64,000 bases of DNA from Novosphingobium sp. SCN 66-18. GTDB taxonomy: Bacteria; Pseudomonadota; Alphaproteobacteria; Sphingomonadales; Sphingomonadaceae. The stretch's first letter is position 1. Each line of letters starts with the position of its first letter. Shown piece by piece: positions 8,355 through 17,020 of this stretch. Under the pieces are notes generated by a model, which saw nothing but the letters and a program-made list of their open reading frames with translations, was not told the origin of the DNA and did no database searches. A program made the translations under genes and the position numbers. The DNA lies in assembly GCA_001725355.1 (NCBI GenBank), contig MEGD01000002.1, positions 89,229 to 153,228 of the forward strand. Direction: 5' to 3'.

Positions 8355-9059
8355 TCACCCCGGATTCGGTTCTCCGTCGAAAAGTACCACGACCTTGACT
8401 TCGCCGTAACCGGCAACCTGCAACGGAATAGCCAGATTCTGCCGGATGGCTTCTTTCGCCGCGCCGCGCGCCAGGTTCATCAGCACCGGGTTGCCGGCCT
8501 GTTCCACCGCGATCTGTTCGGCCAGCCGGGTGTTGTCGCGCGTCAGCTTGTCCTGCGCGTCGCGCGTGATCCACACCCCTTCGCGCAGGTATTGCGCGCG
8601 CGCCTCGTCGAGGTTGGGGCGGCTGACGGTAAGCGGCGGCAGGCGCACCGACAGCGTCTTGTTCGCGGCGTCCCACTTCATCCGGTCGCGCCCCACCTGA
8701 TCCAGCGCGATGGTATAGTCGACGCGCGCCGGAATCACCGCGACCTGTTTCGATTTCACCAGCCCGAACAGCCGCGCATCGTCGCTCGACACCACCGGCG
8801 CGAGCTGCGCGCTGAACACGGTGAGCTTGTCCTGCTTCTCGAACGCGATCAGCGAGGTGGCGAGCGGGTCGCCGATGTCCGCCGGGCGGAACTGCCGCCA
8901 CGCCAGCCAGGCCGCGATTACCGCGACCACCAGAAACAGCAGCCAGGGCAGGGCGGAAACACGCGCCAGCGCCGGTGCGCGCGGCGAAGATGCGTGCGGG
9001 GGCGGAGCACCGCTTCCGGAAACGGTCGGTCGGTCGGTGGTCAGGAAAGGCTCGTCCAT
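8355..9059 (-). CDS. DUF4230 domain protein, membrane-anchored
   Basis: A 234-residue protein with a proline/serine-rich N-terminus, one membrane helix (about residues 37-55, WLLFLVVAVIAAWLAW) and a soluble part matching DUF4230 in organisation: an anchored domain in which a KQDKLTVFSAQL strand and a VDYTIALDQV strand are followed by a long helical region and a final beta strand (GEVKVVVLFDG). Function of the family is unknown. The start ATG at 9059 overlaps the end of the upstream metallo-hydrolase gene by 19 bases, so the two are probably translationally coupled. Confidence 0.7.
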   Translation of the reverse strand: MDEPFLTTDRPTVSGSGAPPPHASSPRAPALARVSALPWLLFLVVAVIAAWLAWRQFRPADIGDPLATSLIAFEKQDKLTVFSAQLAPVVSSDDARLFGLVKSKQVAVIPARVDYTIALDQVGRDRMKWDAANKTLSVRLPPLTVSRPNLDEARAQYLREGVWITRDAQDKLTRDNTRLAEQIAVEQAGNPVLMNLARGAAKEAIRQNLAIPLQVAGYGEVKVVVLFDGEPNPG

Positions 9060-9991
9060 ACGTCCCCCGAACGCGCGACACGGCCCTGCCGTTCCAGATC
9101 GATCAGATGCGCCAGAACAGAGCGGCCGGCCGCGCCGTGCAACCGGGGGGCTAGCCCCTTGTACATCGCCGCGACCATATCCTCGATCGTCCGTGGCGCG
9201 CTTTCCAGCAGGGTCACGATCTGGCGTTCGCGCTGGCGGCGGTGCCCCAGCATGCCGCGCACGAACTGGCGCGGATTGGGGATGGCCGGGCCGTGCGCGG
9301 GATAGTACACCCTGTCCTCGCGATCGTGCAGCTTCTGCAGGCTGGCCATGTAGGCGGCCATGTCGCCATCGGGCGGCGAGACGACCGAGGTCGACCAGCC
9401 CATCACGTGATCGCCGGTGAACAGCGCCCCGCTTTCGCGCAGCGCATAGCAAAGGTGGTTGCTGGTGTGCCCTGGCGTAGCGACCGCTTGCAGCGTCCAG
9501 CCCGTGCCGGACAGCGTTTCGCCGTCCTCCAGCACCCGGTCGGGGCGATAGGTCGGATCGAAGGCCGCGTCCGCGCGCGGCCCCGTGTCCTCGATCACCA
9601 GCGGCGCGCAGCCGATCACCGGTGCGCCGGTCGCGGCGCGCAGGGGATGGGCGGCCGGGCTGTGATCGCGATGGGTGTGCGTGCACAGGATCGCGACGAG
9701 GCGCGCGTCGCCAATCGCGGACAGAATGGCCTCGACATGGCCATCGCCCCGGGTGTCGGCATGGCCCGCGACGCCGGTGCCGTTCGGACCCGGATCGATC
9801 ACCGCCACGTCGTCGCCGGCACCGATGATGTAGGTCCCGGTGCCGGTGAAGGTGTAGGGCGAGGGATTGGGCGCCAGCACGCGCCGCACCAGCGGTTCAA
9901 GCGCTTCGGCCACACCCGTGTTCCACGTGGAACTGTCGGCCAGATCGACGGCCGTATTGGCGGGCGAGCCCTGCTTTTCGGTACTGTTCAT
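9041..9991 (-). CDS. Metallo-beta-lactamase-fold hydrolase
   Basis: A 316-residue MBL-fold hydrolase of the LACTB2/RNase-Z-like soluble group. The metal site motif THTHRDHS lies near residues 104-111, followed by TPGHTSNHLCY and the GDHVMGWSTS strand that supply further ligands; a helical C-terminal region (from about 230) resembles the winged-helix tail of LACTB2 proteins. The substrate could be a thioester, lactone or RNA end; sequence alone does not tell. Start: ATG at 9991, with a TTG two codons earlier as an alternative. The gene overlaps the DUF4230 gene downstream. Confidence 0.88.
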   Translation of the reverse strand: MNSTEKQGSPANTAVDLADSSTWNTGVAEALEPLVRRVLAPNPSPYTFTGTGTYIIGAGDDVAVIDPGPNGTGVAGHADTRGDGHVEAILSAIGDARLVAILCTHTHRDHSPAAHPLRAATGAPVIGCAPLVIEDTGPRADAAFDPTYRPDRVLEDGETLSGTGWTLQAVATPGHTSNHLCYALRESGALFTGDHVMGWSTSVVSPPDGDMAAYMASLQKLHDREDRVYYPAHGPAIPNPRQFVRGMLGHRRQRERQIVTLLESAPRTIEDMVAAMYKGLAPRLHGAAGRSVLAHLIDLERQGRVARSGDVWTSLS

Positions 9992-10048
9992 CCCCAAGCT
10001 ATGGGGATTGCGGGCCAGTGGCGCAACCTCTCGCGCGGGCGGGAGGCT

Positions 10049-10645
10049 TCAGCCCGCCGTTCCGGCGAACCGTTCGTCCAGGCGTTCCCGCAGGCGGTCG
10101 ATGACGCTGAGGTTCTGCCCGCCCGCATTCCGCCCGTCCTCGCTCCGCCATGCCCGTTCAAGACGGGTAATGCGCTCGTAGAGCCGCTCGCTCTCATGGA
10201 CCAGCAGGCGCGCGTCGCCGGGCAGCATTTCCAGCGCGGCGGCATCGCTGGCGGGATAGTTGGCGATCAGCCGGCCGTGACGGCGCAGTTGCAGTTCGGA
10301 AAGCTCGCCCGCGAAATAGGCGCGATGGTTGAGCAGCCAGGCCAGGCAATGCATCACGCGCGTCGTCGTGCGCAGCGCCTCGCAGGAAAACTGCACGCGC
10401 AGCAGCTCGTCTTCGGTGGCCGAGGCATCGTTGCGCAGCCTTTCGAAGCGTTCGCGCAGCATGTCGGCCAGGACGAGGGCCTCGCTGTAGAGCGCTTCGA
10501 CGATGCGCGGGTGAATGCTGGGCAGGAGCGGCATGAAGCCCGCATAATCCGCCGCCCCGGCACTCGCCAACAGGGCCTTGGCGAAGGACCTGTTCAAAGA
10601 TGGTTCTGTGTCGTTCCGGTACAGGCGCGCGAACGGGAGCGGCAC
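10049..10645 (-). CDS. rcdA: RcdA-like DUF1465 protein (regulator of CtrA degradation)
   Basis: A 198-residue, mostly helical protein of the DUF1465 family, which includes Caulobacter RcdA, an adaptor that helps deliver CtrA and other substrates to ClpXP during the cell cycle. The family's helical core is clear: SFAKALLASAG, HPRIVEALYSEALVLADMLRERF, and a long helix around RTTTRVMHCLAWLLNHRAYFAGELS. The start used is a GTG (10645) preceded by GGGGGAA; a TTG at the LNRSF position is possible. The gene is followed on the opposite side by two DUF465 genes, a grouping likely to be maintained in relatives. The cell-cycle role is inferred from the family. Confidence 0.8.
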   Translation of the reverse strand: MPLPFARLYRNDTEPSLNRSFAKALLASAGAADYAGFMPLLPSIHPRIVEALYSEALVLADMLRERFERLRNDASATEDELLRVQFSCEALRTTTRVMHCLAWLLNHRAYFAGELSELQLRRHGRLIANYPASDAAALEMLPGDARLLVHESERLYERITRLERAWRSEDGRNAGGQNLSVIDRLRERLDERFAGTAG

Positions 10646-10672
10646 CGTTCCCCCGGCGCAGGGTATTGTTTT

Positions 10673-10870
10673 TCAGGCTATAATATCAGGGATCAGATAG
10701 TCTTCGAGAATGGCGATCTGATCGCGCAGCAACAATTTGCGCTTCTTCAGCCGGGCGATCTGCAACTGGTCGCGCACGCCGGCGTTGGTCAGCGCATCGA
10801 TCGCCGCGTCAAGATCGCGGTGTTCCAGACGCAACGCTTCCAGCCGCTTGCGCATTTCCTCTTCGGTCAC
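10673..10870 (-). CDS. DUF465 (YdcH-like) small coiled-coil protein
   Basis: A 65-residue charged helical protein of the DUF465/YdcH family. It has two predicted helices: residues 4-30 (MRKRLEALRLEHRDLDAAIDAL) and 36-58, with the characteristic RLKKRKLLLRDQIAILE. Such proteins form helical hairpins; their function is unknown. Start is GTG at 10870, with an internal ATG at residue 6 as an alternative. It lies directly upstream of the rcdA-like gene (27-base gap, same strand) and faces a second DUF465 gene across a 245-base divergent region. Confidence 0.8.
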   Translation of the reverse strand: MTEEEMRKRLEALRLEHRDLDAAIDALTNAGVRDQLQIARLKKRKLLLRDQIAILEDYLIPDIIA

Positions 10871-11029
10871 GCCCTAACACTCCGTGGCGCGGCGGGTGGT
10901 TCCTTTCCCGCGACGTACGGTCGATCCCGTATTCGCAGCATCCCGACGCGGATTAACTTGCAAGATACGGGGAATGTGAAAGCATGACAACGCAGCCGCC
11001 GCAGAGTCGGCGATTGTATCACCGGCGGG

Positions 11030-11045
11030 GTGTCCCGCGGGACAC
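11030..11045. promoter_or_regulatory. Perfect 16-bp palindrome in divergent control region
   Basis: GTGTCCCGCGGGACAC is a perfect inverted repeat located between two divergently read DUF465 genes. A dimeric regulator could bind it. A second feature lies closer to the plus-strand gene: GCGGGG (11084-11089) pairs with CCCCGC (11095-11100), leaving a hairpin that ends directly at the Shine-Dalgarno AAGGAGG (11101-11107). Confidence 0.35.
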
Positions 11046-11115
11046 GACAAAAGCGGGAAACGCCCGCCAGCAGGAAGCCACGTGCGGGGATAGGCCCCGC
11101 AAGGAGGACAAACGC

Positions 11116-11274
11116 ATGGAAACATCGCATATCAGCGCATTGCGGACGAAACACGCCGGTCTGGAACGCCAGATCGAGCAGGAAATGGCCCGTCCGGTGC
11201 CTGACGATACCCTCCTGCAGGACCTCAAGAGGCGAAAGTTGCGGATCAAGGAAGAGATCGCGCAAATCCACTGA
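11116..11274 (+). CDS. DUF465 (YdcH-like) small protein, second copy
   Basis: A 52-residue protein of the same small helical family as the gene at 10673: ALRTKHAGLERQIEQEMARP followed by LLQDLKRRKLRIKEEIAQI. The start ATG at 11116 has a strong AAGGAGG eight bases upstream, and a hairpin sits just before that site. A terminator follows immediately, so this is a single-gene transcript. Function of the family is unknown; the two copies on either side of one control region, next to the rcdA-like gene, suggest related roles. Confidence 0.8.
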   Translation: METSHISALRTKHAGLERQIEQEMARPVPDDTLLQDLKRRKLRIKEEIAQIH

Positions 11275-11285
11275 CGCAAAGCGCC

Positions 11286-11313
11286 GGCCGCCCTCGAAAG
11301 GGGCGGCCTTTCG
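11286..11313 (+). terminator. Intrinsic terminator after the plus-strand DUF465 gene
   Basis: GGCCGCCC and GGGCGGCC form a perfect 8-bp stem around a 7-base loop, followed by TTTCGCTT. It starts 12 bases after the stop codon. Confidence 0.7.
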
Positions 11314-11415
11314 CTTGGAGAAGCGGCAGGCGCCCGCTCCCTTATCCCGTCGCATACGAATTATGCTGAACCGGCGCCGCTCGGCGTTTCCAAACCGGCT
11401 GTGCTGCGCTAGGCC

Positions 11416-13695
11416 ATGGCCATGCAGTCCGCCGTTGCCGCCGCCCGCGCTATCCTGACGTCACTTCACGAGGTCATGGCCTCGCGCGCCGGCGCGCAGG
11501 CCAAACTCAACCAGGTGGTGGAGGTCATCGGCGAAAGCCTGAACAGCGAAGTTTGTTCGATCTACCTTCTGCGCGAGGGGATGCTCGAACTGTTCGCCAC
11601 GCGCGGGCTGAACCAGTCGGCCGTCCACGTCACCCGGCTGGCGGTGGGCGAAGGTCTGGTCGGCACGATCGCGGAACGGTCGGAAACGCTGAATCTTGCC
11701 GAGGCGGCATCCCATCCGGACTTCGCGTTCCGCCCCGAAACGGGCGAGGAGAAGTTCCATTCCTTTGCCGGCGTGCCGATCGTGCGGCGCGAACGGGCGG
11801 TGGGGGTGCTGGGCGTCCAGCACGTCGACCCGCGCCGGTACGAGGAAGTCGAGATCGAGGCCCTGCAGACCGTGGCCATGGTGCTGTCGGAACTGATCGC
11901 CAACGCCGAGCTGATCGACGAGGAGGAAACGCTGGGCGTGCCCGCGCACCTCACCGGCCCGGAACGGCTCAAGGGGCTGACGCTGGTCAAGGGGCTGGGC
12001 GCGGGCATGGCGGTGTTCCACCAGCCGCGCGTCACCATCGAACATATCGTCGCCGAGGACATCGAGGCCGAGCGGCAGCGCGTCTATCTGGCGTTCGACA
12101 AGATGCGCGAACAGATCGAGCGCATGGCCCAGCAGGCCGAATTCGGCGTGGGCGGAGAGCACGAGGAAGTGCTCGAGACCTACAAGATGTTCGCCTACGA
12201 CGAAGGCTGGAGCCGCCGCATCAACGAGGCGATCGATTCCGGCCTGACCGCCGAAGCCGCGATCGAGCGCGTGCAGCAGCGCACGCGGATGCGGATGCGC
12301 CAGATCGACGACGCGCTGCTGGCGGACCGGATGCACGATCTGGAGGATCTGTCCAACCGGTTGCTGCGCATCGTGTCGGGCCAGCTCGGCACGGCGGCGT
12401 CGCACGGGTTGCGCGGGGATACCATCCTGATCGCGCGCAATCTCGGCCCCGCAGAACTGCTGGAATACGACCGGCGGCGCCTGAAGGGCGTGATCCTGGA
12501 GGAAGGCTCGCTCACCGCGCACGTGGTAATCGTGGCGCGGGCGATGGGCGTTCCGGTGATCGGCCGCGTCCGGGGCATGCGCGGCATGGTGCGCGAAGGC
12601 GATCCGCTGCTGCTCGATGCCGACCAGGGCGTGATCGACGTGCGGCCCACGCCGGCGATGGTCGAGGCGTTCGAGGGACGCTTCGCCCGGAACCGCGAGC
12701 GCCAGCAGGCCTACGCCGCGATGCGCGATCTGGAGCCGGTGACGCGCGATGGCCGGCGGATCACGGTGATGATCAACGCCGGCCTTCGCGATGACACGCC
12801 GATGCTCAGCCTGACCGGGGCCGATGGCATCGGCCTGTTCCGCACCGAATTCCAGTTCCTCGTTTCCGCCACGCTGCCCGCGCGCGAGCGGCAGACGCGG
12901 CTCTACCGCGATGTGCTGGACGCCGCCGGCGATCGCCCGGTGGTGTTCCGCACGGTCGATATCGGCGGCGACAAGGTGCTGCCCTATCTGCGGCACAACG
13001 ATGGCGAAAGCGAGGAAAACCCCGCGATGGGCTGGCGTGCGCTGCGCGTCGCGCTGGAGCGGGACGGGCTGCTCAAGGTGCAGGCGCGCGCGCTGCTGGA
13101 AGCGGCGGCGGGGCGCACGCTCAACGTCATGTTCCCGATGGTCACCGAACCGTGGGAGTTCGATGCGGCAAAGGCGGTGTTCGACGGCCAGATCGCCTTC
13201 CTGCGCCGGCAGAAGAAGGTGGTTCCCGAAGCGGTGCGCTATGGCGCGATGCTGGAAGTGCCGGCGCTGGCCGAATGCCTGGACGTGCTGGCGCCGCGGC
13301 TGTCGTTCCTGTCGATCGGCACCAACGATCTCACGCAATTCCTGTTCGCGGCGGACCGCGCCAATCCCAAGCTGGCCGAACGCTATGACTGGCTGAGCCC
13401 GGCGATCCTGCGCTTCCTGCGCCGCGTGGTCACCACCGTCGCGCCGCATGGCACGCTGGTGACCGTGTGCGGCGAAATGGGCGGCCGGCGGCTGGAAGCG
13501 CTGGCCCTGCTGGGCCTTGGCATCGATCGGCTGTCGATCACGCCGGCGGCCGTCGGCCCGATCAAGGAACTGGTTCGCCAGATCGACACCAGCGAGATCC
13601 GTGCCGCGATGGATGCCTGGCTGGCCGTACCGCCTCCATCCATGCGCACGGCGTTGCAGGAATGGGCCGCCGCGCGCGGAATCGATTGCGAATAG
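11416..13695 (+). CDS. ptsP: Phosphoenolpyruvate-protein phosphotransferase, EI-Ntr
   Basis: Enzyme I of the nitrogen phosphotransferase system: it takes phosphate from PEP and passes it to NPr and then EIIA-Ntr, linking carbon/nitrogen state to regulation. The 759-residue protein has an N-terminal GAF sensor domain (about 20-165; SEVCSIYLLREG, SFAGVPIVRRERAVGVLGVQH), then the PEP-utilising part. The phosphorylated histidine is His369 (SLTAHVVIVAR). The catalytic barrel shows GLFRTEFQFL, FRTVDIGGDK, MGWRALRVAL, SIGTNDLTQF and VTVCGEMGGR with the active-site Cys. The GAF domain, which binds glutamine in relatives, separates it from sugar-PTS enzyme I. npr and EIIA genes are not in the window. 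Confidence 0.95.
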   Translation: MAMQSAVAAARAILTSLHEVMASRAGAQAKLNQVVEVIGESLNSEVCSIYLLREGMLELFATRGLNQSAVHVTRLAVGEGLVGTIAERSETLNLAEAASHPDFAFRPETGEEKFHSFAGVPIVRRERAVGVLGVQHVDPRRYEEVEIEALQTVAMVLSELIANAELIDEEETLGVPAHLTGPERLKGLTLVKGLGAGMAVFHQPRVTIEHIVAEDIEAERQRVYLAFDKMREQIERMAQQAEFGVGGEHEEVLETYKMFAYDEGWSRRINEAIDSGLTAEAAIERVQQRTRMRMRQIDDALLADRMHDLEDLSNRLLRIVSGQLGTAASHGLRGDTILIARNLGPAELLEYDRRRLKGVILEEGSLTAHVVIVARAMGVPVIGRVRGMRGMVREGDPLLLDADQGVIDVRPTPAMVEAFEGRFARNRERQQAYAAMRDLEPVTRDGRRITVMINAGLRDDTPMLSLTGADGIGLFRTEFQFLVSATLPARERQTRLYRDVLDAAGDRPVVFRTVDIGGDKVLPYLRHNDGESEENPAMGWRALRVALERDGLLKVQARALLEAAAGRTLNVMFPMVTEPWEFDAAKAVFDGQIAFLRRQKKVVPEAVRYGAMLEVPALAECLDVLAPRLSFLSIGTNDLTQFLFAADRANPKLAERYDWLSPAILRFLRRVVTTVAPHGTLVTVCGEMGGRRLEALALLGLGIDRLSITPAAVGPIKELVRQIDTSEIRAAMDAWLAVPPPSMRTALQEWAAARGIDCE

Positions 13696-13819
13696 AACTG
13701 GACCGGAGGGATTCGTCTCCAGAACCGCCGCAATGTGGCGCAAAACCGTTGACTTTCGCGCAATTGCAACGAAGCCCTGCGCATTGGGATAACCCTGCAT
13801 AAAATTTGGGAGTCGCACC

Positions 13820-14836
13820 GTGGCCGAAGCCGACGGTAACGAATTTGTCGCCACGGATGCCGAAGCGAATGCCGCCTCCTCGAAGGCGGGGGAAACCGTG
13901 GCCGGCGGCATGGCGGGCAATTTGCCTGGCAACATGGCTGTCGGCGCACGGCTGCGCGCGGCGCGCGAGGCCGCCGGGCTGAGCGTCGGCGATCTTTCCA
14001 CGCGCACGCGGATAACTACGCGCCATGTCGAATCGCTGGAAGCCGGCGATTACGCGGCCCTGTCCGGCCGGCCCTATGCCCTGGGCTTCGCGCGCAGCTA
14101 CGCCCGCGCCGTGGGGCTGGACGACAAGGCGATCCTGGCCGACCTGCGCGCCGAACTGGACCGGCAGGAACCGGCCGCTCCCCCGCGCGAAATTCACCAG
14201 TTCGAAGTGGGCGATCCGGCCAAGACCCCGTCGCGCCTGCTGAGCTGGCTGGCCGGCGTTCTGGTGCTGATCGTCATCGCGCTGGGGCTGGTGTTCTGGC
14301 GCAGCTCGTACTGGCCCGCGGCGGAACTGCCGCCGCTGGTCGGGCCGTCTCCCGCAGCCTCGCCGGTGGCTCCGGCCCCGACCGCCCCGGTGACGGCCGC
14401 GCCCACGGCCTCCGCGCCGGTCGTGTTCACCGCGCTGGACGATGGCATCTGGGTCAAGTTCTACGATGGTGCGGGCGCGCAGCTGTTGCAGAAGCAGCTG
14501 GCCAAGGGCGAAAGCTGGACCATTCCCGCCGGAGTGCAGGAGCCCAGGCTGTGGACCGCCCGGCCCGACGCCCTGGCGATTACGGTGGGCGGGAAACCGG
14601 TGCCCCGCATCGCCGATACGCAGCGCATCGTGAAGGACGTGCCGGTTTCCGCCGCGGCGCTGCTGGCCCGCGCCGCGCCGCCTCCTCCGGCCGCGCAACA
14701 GGCCCCGGCCCCGGCATCGCCGCCGCGCCCTGCGGCGGGCAACGGCCGGGCGGAGCGCGGGGTGCCCGCCGCGATCGTGCCGGCCGAAACGCCGGCCGCC
14801 GCTGCCGCGTCTCCGGCGGTGTTACCCACCCCTTGA
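13820..14836 (+). CDS. RodZ-like helix-turn-helix membrane protein
   Basis: A 338-residue RodZ-type protein. RodZ connects MreB to the membrane and supports rod shape. Domain order: an HTH_25 domain at about residues 41-105 (VGARLRAAREAAGLSVGDLS ... GRPYALGFARSYARAVGLD), one membrane helix (about 137-157), an Ala/Pro-rich periplasmic linker, then a DUF4115 beta domain (about 200-265: WVKFYDGAGAQLLQKQLAKGESW), and a low-complexity tail. Start is GTG at 13820, with GGGAG upstream. It precedes the cpoB gene. The family match by architecture is good, but the gene symbol is left blank as the protein is only assigned by layout. Confidence 0.85.
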   Translation: MAEADGNEFVATDAEANAASSKAGETVAGGMAGNLPGNMAVGARLRAAREAAGLSVGDLSTRTRITTRHVESLEAGDYAALSGRPYALGFARSYARAVGLDDKAILADLRAELDRQEPAAPPREIHQFEVGDPAKTPSRLLSWLAGVLVLIVIALGLVFWRSSYWPAAELPPLVGPSPAASPVAPAPTAPVTAAPTASAPVVFTALDDGIWVKFYDGAGAQLLQKQLAKGESWTIPAGVQEPRLWTARPDALAITVGGKPVPRIADTQRIVKDVPVSAAALLARAAPPPPAAQQAPAPASPPRPAAGNGRAERGVPAAIVPAETPAAAAASPAVLPTP

Positions 14837-14989
14837 TTGCGCGGACCCGCTCGACTTCGAGAGCGGCCTGAGGCAACACGCGATGACGGCGGGCCGCGTT
14901 CTGGCGGCGTGACGCCATCCGCAGGGGGTTGTTGCGCGTGACACGCGCGTTTTCCCGGCACGTGGCCGGGCGGACAGACGGGAGTGACG

Positions 14990-15955
14990 ATGAAGACGAA
15001 GTTCCGCAGCCGTGGTTCGCTGGTGGCGCTGGCCTTGCTCACGCTGGCTGCCGTGGTGCCGACCGTTGCCGTCGCGCAGGCGCAGGAGACGGTCGAAAAT
15101 CGGCTCAAGCGCGTCGAGACGGAATTGCGCGCGGTCCAGCGCAAGGTGTTCCCCGATGGCGCGGGCAAGACCTTCGCGCCGGAGATCACCGCCGCCGCCA
15201 CGCCCGCTCCCGCTGCCGTCGGCACGCCCGCCGCCGGCGCGGTGACGGACCTGCTCAGCCGCATGGACGCGGTGGAGCAGCAGTTGCAGCGCCTGACCGC
15301 CCAGACCGAGGAAAACCAGAACCGGATGGGCAAGCTGGAAGCGCGCCTGACCGCGCTGGAGCCGGCCCCCGCACCCAGCGCGGCACCGGAAGCGGCGGCA
15401 TCGACGCCGGCAACGCCGGCAGGTGCGATTACCCTCCCGCCCGTGACGACAAAGCCCGCCGCCAAACCGGCCGCCGCGCCCGCTCCTTCGGCGACCCCGA
15501 CGCCAGCGACTCCGTCGGCCGATCGCGTCGCGGCAGTGCGGGCAATCGAAAAGCCCAAGTCCAACGATGCGGGCGAGGACGAATACCTTTACGGCTATCG
15601 CCTGTGGGAAGCGAAGTTCTATCCGGAAGCGGCGCAGCAGCTGCAGAAGGTGGTGGACCAGTATCCGCGCCACAAGCGGATCAGCTATGCCCGCAACCTG
15701 CTGGGCCGCGCCTGGCTGGACGATGGCAAGCCGGGCACGGCGGCGCAGTTCTTCCTGCAGAACTACCTGGCCGACAAGAAGGGCGATCGCGCGTCTGACA
15801 GCCTGCTCTACCTGGGCGTGGCGATGACGCGGATCAAGGATACCAAGCGGGCCTGCGGCGCGTTCCAGGAATTCCGCGCGACCTATCCGCAGGATGTCGA
15901 AGGCCGGCTCAAGACGCAGTACGAGGCCGCCACGCGGGGGGTGAAGTGCGATTGA
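14990..15955 (+). CDS. cpoB: Tol-Pal accessory TPR protein (CpoB/YbgF family)
   Basis: A 321-residue exported protein. CpoB coordinates the Tol-Pal outer-membrane machinery with cell-wall synthesis during division. The N-terminal signal peptide ends at about residue 29 (VAVAQAQE). Two coiled-coil stretches follow (ENRLKRVETELRAVQRKV and a second around QQLQRLTAQTEENQNRMGKLEARL), then an Ala/Pro linker (about 120-185), then a TPR domain (about 200-321) that begins DEYLYGYRLWEAKFYPEAAQQLQKVVD and ends GVKCD. The ATG at 14990 has GGGAG five bases upstream. No other tol or pal genes are in the window. The TGA stop lies within ATTGA, where tilS appears to begin. Confidence 0.88.
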   Translation: MKTKFRSRGSLVALALLTLAAVVPTVAVAQAQETVENRLKRVETELRAVQRKVFPDGAGKTFAPEITAAATPAPAAVGTPAAGAVTDLLSRMDAVEQQLQRLTAQTEENQNRMGKLEARLTALEPAPAPSAAPEAAASTPATPAGAITLPPVTTKPAAKPAAAPAPSATPTPATPSADRVAAVRAIEKPKSNDAGEDEYLYGYRLWEAKFYPEAAQQLQKVVDQYPRHKRISYARNLLGRAWLDDGKPGTAAQFFLQNYLADKKGDRASDSLLYLGVAMTRIKDTKRACGAFQEFRATYPQDVEGRLKTQYEAATRGVKCD

Positions 15956-16901
15956 CGCGGCGCTGACCCGCTTTTCGGGCGTCTGGGAGCGGCTCTGGCC
16001 CGAAGCGACGCCCGTCGGGCTCGCGGTTTCGGGCGGACCGGACAGTCTGGCCCTGATGCTGCTGGCCTGCGCGGTGCTGCCGGGGCGTTTCGCGGTCGCC
16101 ACGGTCGATCACGGTCTGCGCGCCGAAAGCGCGGGCGAAGCCGGGATGGTCGCCCGGCTGTGCCGGGAACGCGGCATCGTCCATCGCACGATCACCCTGG
16201 CGCTGCCGGGCGGCGCGGGGGTGCAGGCACGGGCGCGGACGGCGCGCTATGCGGCGCTGGGGGACTGGCTGCGGGCCGAGGGGCTGGGCGCGCTGGTCAC
16301 CGCGCACCATGCCGACGATCAGGCCGAAACCTTTGTCATGCGGTTGAACCGGGGGGCGGGCGTGCGCGGCCTGGCCGGAATGCGCGTCCGCGCCGCGGTG
16401 CCGGGCCATCCCGACCTGCCGCTGCTGCGTCCGCTGCTCGGCTGGCGCCGGGCGGAGCTTGCCACGCTGGTCGCTGCCGCCGGAATCACGCCCGCCGATG
16501 ATCCCTCGAACCGCGATCCCCGCTTCGAACGGGTGCGCGTGCGCGATGCCCTGGCCTCGGGCGGAGGGCTGGACATCGACGGGCTGACCGACAGCATGGC
16601 GCATCTGGCCGATGCCGATGCGGCGATCGAATGGATGGCGGAGCGCGCCTTCGCCTCCGCCCGGCGGGATGCGGACGGGCTGGTCTGGGCGATGGCGGTC
16701 CCGCGCGCGGTGGCCTTGCGCGCGCTGGAACGGATCGTCGCGGAGCTGGGCGCAGGCCAGCCGCGCGGACCGGAACTGGCGCGGTGGCACGATGCGCTGG
16801 CGGCGGGCGGCATCGCCACGCTGGCCGGCGTGCGCGGCGAAGGCCGGGGCGCGGAATGGCGCTTCACCCGCGCCGCGCCGCATCGCGGCGGGGATAAATG
16901 A
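15951..16901 (+). CDS. tilS: tRNA(Ile)-lysidine synthetase (start codon unusual)
   Basis: TilS modifies C34 of the CAU-anticodon tRNA-Ile to lysidine, which makes it read AUA; it is essential in bacteria. The PP-loop motif SGGPDS is at about residues 28-33, followed by VDHGLRAES, HHADDQAETFVMRL and RPLLGWRRAEL, all typical. The protein ends with a short C-terminal region (about 316 residues in total). The frame is closed by a stop at 15942-15944 and contains no ATG, GTG or TTG before the PP-loop. ATT at 15951, overlapping the cpoB stop as ATTGA, or CTG at 15963 are the only near-cognate starts. Start is therefore uncertain; the gene itself is not. Confidence 0.85.
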   Translation: MDAALTRFSGVWERLWPEATPVGLAVSGGPDSLALMLLACAVLPGRFAVATVDHGLRAESAGEAGMVARLCRERGIVHRTITLALPGGAGVQARARTARYAALGDWLRAEGLGALVTAHHADDQAETFVMRLNRGAGVRGLAGMRVRAAVPGHPDLPLLRPLLGWRRAELATLVAAAGITPADDPSNRDPRFERVRVRDALASGGGLDIDGLTDSMAHLADADAAIEWMAERAFASARRDADGLVWAMAVPRAVALRALERIVAELGAGQPRGPELARWHDALAAGGIATLAGVRGEGRGAEWRFTRAAPHRGGDK

Positions 16902-17020
16902 CTCTCCCGCAAGGAGAATTGCCATTCCGGGTTCACGGAGAGTAATCTGCGTCACAGCATCGGCGGGTCTGCTTCGTCCATGAACCGGCCATGTTGCGAT
17001 TTCCGATTCGGGGGCCTTCG

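Noticed and set aside
11461-14007. An 848-codon open frame opposite ptsP
   Set aside because: Runs over the whole of ptsP in reverse with no domain and no ribosome site; shadow of a strongly biased gene.
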